Source: Sideroxydans sp.
GTDB taxonomy: Bacteria; Pseudomonadota; Gammaproteobacteria; Burkholderiales; Gallionellaceae
Direction: 5' to 3'
Length of the DNA stretch: 6,135 bases
NCBI GenBank assembly: GCA_030823965.1
Contig: JAVBYP010000166.1
Coordinates: forward strand, 1-6,135
Part shown: positions 5,555 to 6,135 of the stretch, one piece after another
Layout of the letters: each line of letters begins with the position of its first letter
How positions within the stretch are numbered: the first letter of the stretch is position 1
Translations under genes and position numbers: made by a program
Notes under the pieces: generated by a model
What the model saw: only the letters and a program-made list of their open reading frames with translations
Databases searched by the model: none
Told to the model about the DNA's origin: nothing

Positions 5555-6135
5555 ATGAAACTGGTAGATCACAACATGAGCAAACATACATTCACCCATC
5601 TGGACGCACTCGAGAGCGAATCCATCCACATCATGCGCGAGGTCGCGGCCGAGTGCAAAAATCCGGCGCTGCTGTTCTCGGGTGGCAAAGATTCCATCGT
5701 GATGTTGCGCATCGCGGAGAAGGCGTTCCGTCCTGCCAAGTTCCCGTTCCCGCTGGTACACATCGACACCGAGCACAACTTTCCTGAAGTCATCGCTTGC
5801 CGCGACAAGTTGGCGGCAGACTTGGGCGAGCGCCTCATCGTGCGTTCGTTGGAGGATTCCATCAAGCGCGGCAGCATCGTCATCAAAGACGAGAGCAAGC
5901 CACGCAACCCGTTCCAATCAGTGACCTTGCTTGAGACCATCGCCGAGTTCGGTTTCGACGCCTGCATGGGCGGAGCGCGACGTGATGAAGAAAAAGCGCG
6001 TGCCAAAGAACGCATCTTCTCCTTCCGCGATGAGTTCGGGCAGTGGGATCCTAAGAACCAACGTCCAGAGTTGTGGGATACCTACAACACCCGCGTGAAT
6101 GCTGGAGAGAACATCCGCGTGTTCCCCATCAGCAA
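5555..6135 (+). CDS. cysD: Sulfate adenylyltransferase small subunit CysD (3' end outside window)
   Basis: The frame is open from ATG 5555 to the window edge (193 complete codons of about 300 expected). CysD is the catalytic adenylyl-transferring subunit of ATP sulfurylase. With the GTPase subunit CysN, presumably encoded just downstream, it makes APS from ATP and sulfate in the cytoplasm. The PP-loop is SGGKDS at 42-47. Further CysD hallmarks are FPFPLVHIDT at 63-72, GGARRDEEKARAKERI at 139-154, then WDPKNQRPELW and RVFPIS near the edge. The residue before GKDS is Gly here (SGGKDS), where E. coli CysD has Ile (SIGKDS). AAGGAAG at 5541-5547 lies seven bases before the start. A second in-frame ATG at 5576 would drop seven residues and has no comparable ribosome site. 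It lies 22 bases after cysH with no terminator, so it is the continuation of the operon. Confidence 0.95.
   Translation, partial: MKLVDHNMSKHTFTHLDALESESIHIMREVAAECKNPALLFSGGKDSIVMLRIAEKAFRPAKFPFPLVHIDTEHNFPEVIACRDKLAADLGERLIVRSLEDSIKRGSIVIKDESKPRNPFQSVTLLETIAEFGFDACMGGARRDEEKARAKERIFSFRDEFGQWDPKNQRPELWDTYNTRVNAGENIRVFPIS

Noticed and set aside
5477..6015. Minus-strand open frames opposite the cysH end and cysD
   Set aside because: They are antisense to clear cysH and cysD coding sequence, with no recognisable protein features.

Overview
The window looks like ordinary chromosome of a betaproteobacterium, with moderate GC content and dense coding. The gene set and order (a CysB-type regulator divergent from a run of cysI, a DUF934 gene, cysH of the iron-sulfur APS reductase type, and cysD) are typical of Burkholderiales and Nitrosomonadales relatives. 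The kinase and CysB sequences suggest something near Gallionellaceae or Methylophilaceae, but the genus is an inference. I see no base-composition shift, insertion sequence, CRISPR array, tRNA or rRNA.

Layout: (1) Bases 2-424 hold the C-terminal 140 codons of a protein-kinase-like gene that begins before the window. (2) Bases 442-1377 on the minus strand hold cysB, convergent with the kinase gene across a 17-base gap. (3) Bases 1378-1479 are the divergent control region between cysB and a TauE/SafE-family transporter gene. It contains a LysR-type dyad and candidate promoters for both directions. (4) Bases 1480-2262 encode the transporter. (5) Bases 2319-2534 encode an unrecognised 71-residue protein. 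(6) Bases 2550-4295, 4295-4807, 4804-5532 and 5555 to the window end encode sulfite reductase hemoprotein, a DUF934 protein, APS reductase and the small subunit of ATP sulfurylase (the last cut by the window edge).

The genes form most of an assimilatory sulfate reduction pathway. CysD, with CysN presumably encoded beyond the window, activates sulfate to APS. The CysH-type enzyme, with cysteines for a [4Fe-4S] cluster, reduces APS directly to sulfite, so no APS kinase is needed. CysI reduces sulfite to sulfide. CysB is the expected regulator, and the membrane protein probably moves sulfate, sulfite or another sulfur oxyanion. From the transporter onward all genes lie on one strand with gaps of 56, 15, -1, -4 and 22 bases, so they are probably one operon, perhaps with a second promoter before the small gene.

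I found no clearly new system. The points most worth checking are the unrecognised small protein ahead of cysI, the DUF934 protein locked between CysI and CysH by overlapping start and stop codons, the absence of any visible electron donor for CysI, the dyad in the cysB control region, and two hairpins near the ends of cysI and the DUF934 gene.
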